From contig NZ_JAFCMM010000001.1 of the NCBI RefSeq assembly GCF_018131225.1, positions 2,790,001-2,854,000 of the forward strand: 64,000 bases of DNA, read 5' to 3'. The first letter of the stretch is position 1. Every line of letters starts with the position of its first letter. The translations under genes and the position numbers were made by a program. Positions 63,344 to 64,000 of this stretch are shown here, in pieces. The notes beneath the pieces were generated by a model, which saw only the letters and a list, made by a program, of their open reading frames with translations, ran no database searches and was not told the DNA's origin. This DNA comes from Bradyrhizobium sp. U87765 SZCCT0048 (lineage in GTDB: Bacteria; Pseudomonadota; Alphaproteobacteria; Rhizobiales; Xanthobacteraceae).

Positions 63344-63871
63344 GTGAGGCGTCAATTCGGAGCTGGCGGACCATCCGCCGGGTCGAGCCGCGTGCTGCGG
63401 CTCGACCCTCTTTCCCTGCCCGTGCGGTTCGACGCGCGTGATGCACGCGCCGACGGCGGCGTCCGGCAGGTCGAGATCAACCGCGATCGCGTGACATTGC
63501 GGCGTGCCGTTCGCGGCATGCGAATGGCGATCAATGTCGACGTTCAGGAATTTCTCGGCATCGCAACCCGCGTGACCGACGACGGCCAGATGGTCGTGCT
63601 CGCTCACCGCGATCCATCGCTGTCTATTCCGCTGCTGCAGTCCGTGGACGAACCGGAGATTGCGCAAACCGCGACGCTGTGGAGCGAAATTTTTGCGCTG
63701 CCGCTGATCGACGAGGATGCACGGCTGGCGCGCCCGCCGGCGGCAAGGCGTCGCCGGCACAATGTCATCAAGACCCGCCGCTCGAAGATGGTACTGCGGC
63801 GACGCTGCAGCAATCATCTGGCGGACATGCTCGTTCACCGCGATGAACGCGAAATCATCGCGCGCAACTGA
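63344..63871 (+). CDS. DUF6101 family protein
   Basis: A 175-residue soluble protein starting at GTG 63344 (RRQFGAGGPSAGSSRVLRLDPLSLPVRFDARDARADG), with GGGGAG nine bases upstream. VEINRDRVTLRRAVRGMRMAINVDVQEFLGIATRV and RDPSLSIPLLQSVDE are its best-conserved-looking parts, and a basic segment (ARRRRHNVIKTRRSKMVLRRR) follows near the C-terminus. This resembles DUF6101, found in Hyphomicrobiales next to pmbA and the lipid A cluster. Function unknown. It is divergent from the pmbA gene. Confidence 0.7.
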   Translation: MRRQFGAGGPSAGSSRVLRLDPLSLPVRFDARDARADGGVRQVEINRDRVTLRRAVRGMRMAINVDVQEFLGIATRVTDDGQMVVLAHRDPSLSIPLLQSVDEPEIAQTATLWSEIFALPLIDEDARLARPPAARRRRHNVIKTRRSKMVLRRRCSNHLADMLVHRDEREIIARN

Positions 63872-63884
63872 CGGTCAGCAATCC

Positions 63885-64000
63885 TCACGCCGCATCGGGA
63901 AAGCGGGCCGCGCCCGCTTCCAGCGGCAGGGCGAGACCGTTCGCAAGATACGACACCGTTCGATAGAAGCCGCAGAGCAGGATGATCTCCAGAATCTGCG
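63885..64000 (-). CDS. Carboxymuconolactone decarboxylase family protein, 5' truncated by window edge
   Basis: The last 38 codons of a leftward gene lie at the window end; the TGA is at 63885-63887. The visible tail QILEIILLCGFYRTVSYL followed by ANGLALPLEAGAARFP is typical of the C-terminus of AhpD/carboxymuconolactone-decarboxylase proteins. The catalytic cysteine motif would lie beyond the window. Family assignment is thus from the tail alone. Confidence 0.6.
   Translation of the reverse strand, partial: QILEIILLCGFYRTVSYLANGLALPLEAGAARFPDAA

Noticed and set aside
1..64000. tRNA, rRNA, insertion sequences and attachment sites
   Set aside because: Intergenic regions were read on both strands and no cloverleaf, rRNA segment, transposase or terminal inverted repeats were seen; a tRNA or IS search program would settle it.

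Overview
This window is a GC-rich, gene-dense chromosomal segment of an alphaproteobacterium, most likely a member of the Bradyrhizobium/Rhodopseudomonas group (Nitrobacteraceae, Hyphomicrobiales). The evidence is a marR-ompR (petP/petR-type) two-component locus, a type-II lumazine synthase behind an FMN riboswitch, several families typical of Hyphomicrobiales (DUF2093, DUF4170, DUF6101, a YbjN-type gene beside proC), a TipF-like EAL protein, and a dehalogenase that keeps every catalytic position of the R. palustris fluoroacetate dehalogenase. No rRNA, tRNA, CRISPR array, transposase or phage gene was seen.

Layout. 1-9.8 kb: end of a nucleotidyltransferase-type gene, a lipoprotein, prs, riboswitch-controlled ribH2, a YbjN-type gene, a GNAT enzyme, proC, a MOSC protein, then a leftward marR/response-regulator/histidine-kinase operon with a small fourth gene. 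10-17 kb: ilvE, a MATE exporter, a tightly overlapping leftward pgsA-moaD-moaE-prmB set, and uvrC. 17.4-22.8 kb: an outer-membrane barrel protein, a cold-shock protein, rlmJ, a run of small secreted proteins including RNase T2 and DUF3617, a FlK-like thioesterase and a 4-OT-type tautomerase. 22.9-28.7 kb: hisS and a TadE plus two tandem TadG-like paralogues. 28.9-34.5 kb: an omega-transaminase, a TipF-like protein, a HAD phosphatase, an orphan cheY and ribF. 34.7-42.6 kb: ileS-lspA, a secreted protein, two M16 peptidase-fold proteins and arfB. 42.7-50.7 kb: a divergent lysR/dapA pair, mutL, two small genes of lower GC, rsmD, an RluB-type pseudouridine synthase with a very long disordered head, and tadA. 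50.7-57.5 kb: a GNAT enzyme, fluoroacetate-dehalogenase-type hydrolase, purD, a small winged-helix regulator with a membrane partner and lipase, xseA and DUF2093. 57.6-64 kb: the leftward lpxK-waaA-acyltransferase-DUF4170-phosphatase-pmbA envelope cluster, DUF6101, and the end of a carboxymuconolactone-decarboxylase-type gene.

Most of the window is housekeeping: nucleotide, cofactor, translation, repair and envelope functions. The parts most worth a second look are the duplicated TadG genes that share a 47-bp upstream element, the two fluoroacetate-type detoxification families in one window, the small insertion between mutL and rsmD, the four-gene regulator operon with a palindrome at its head, and several short symmetric or iterated DNA motifs in promoters. 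No clearly new multi-gene system could be demonstrated from sequence alone.
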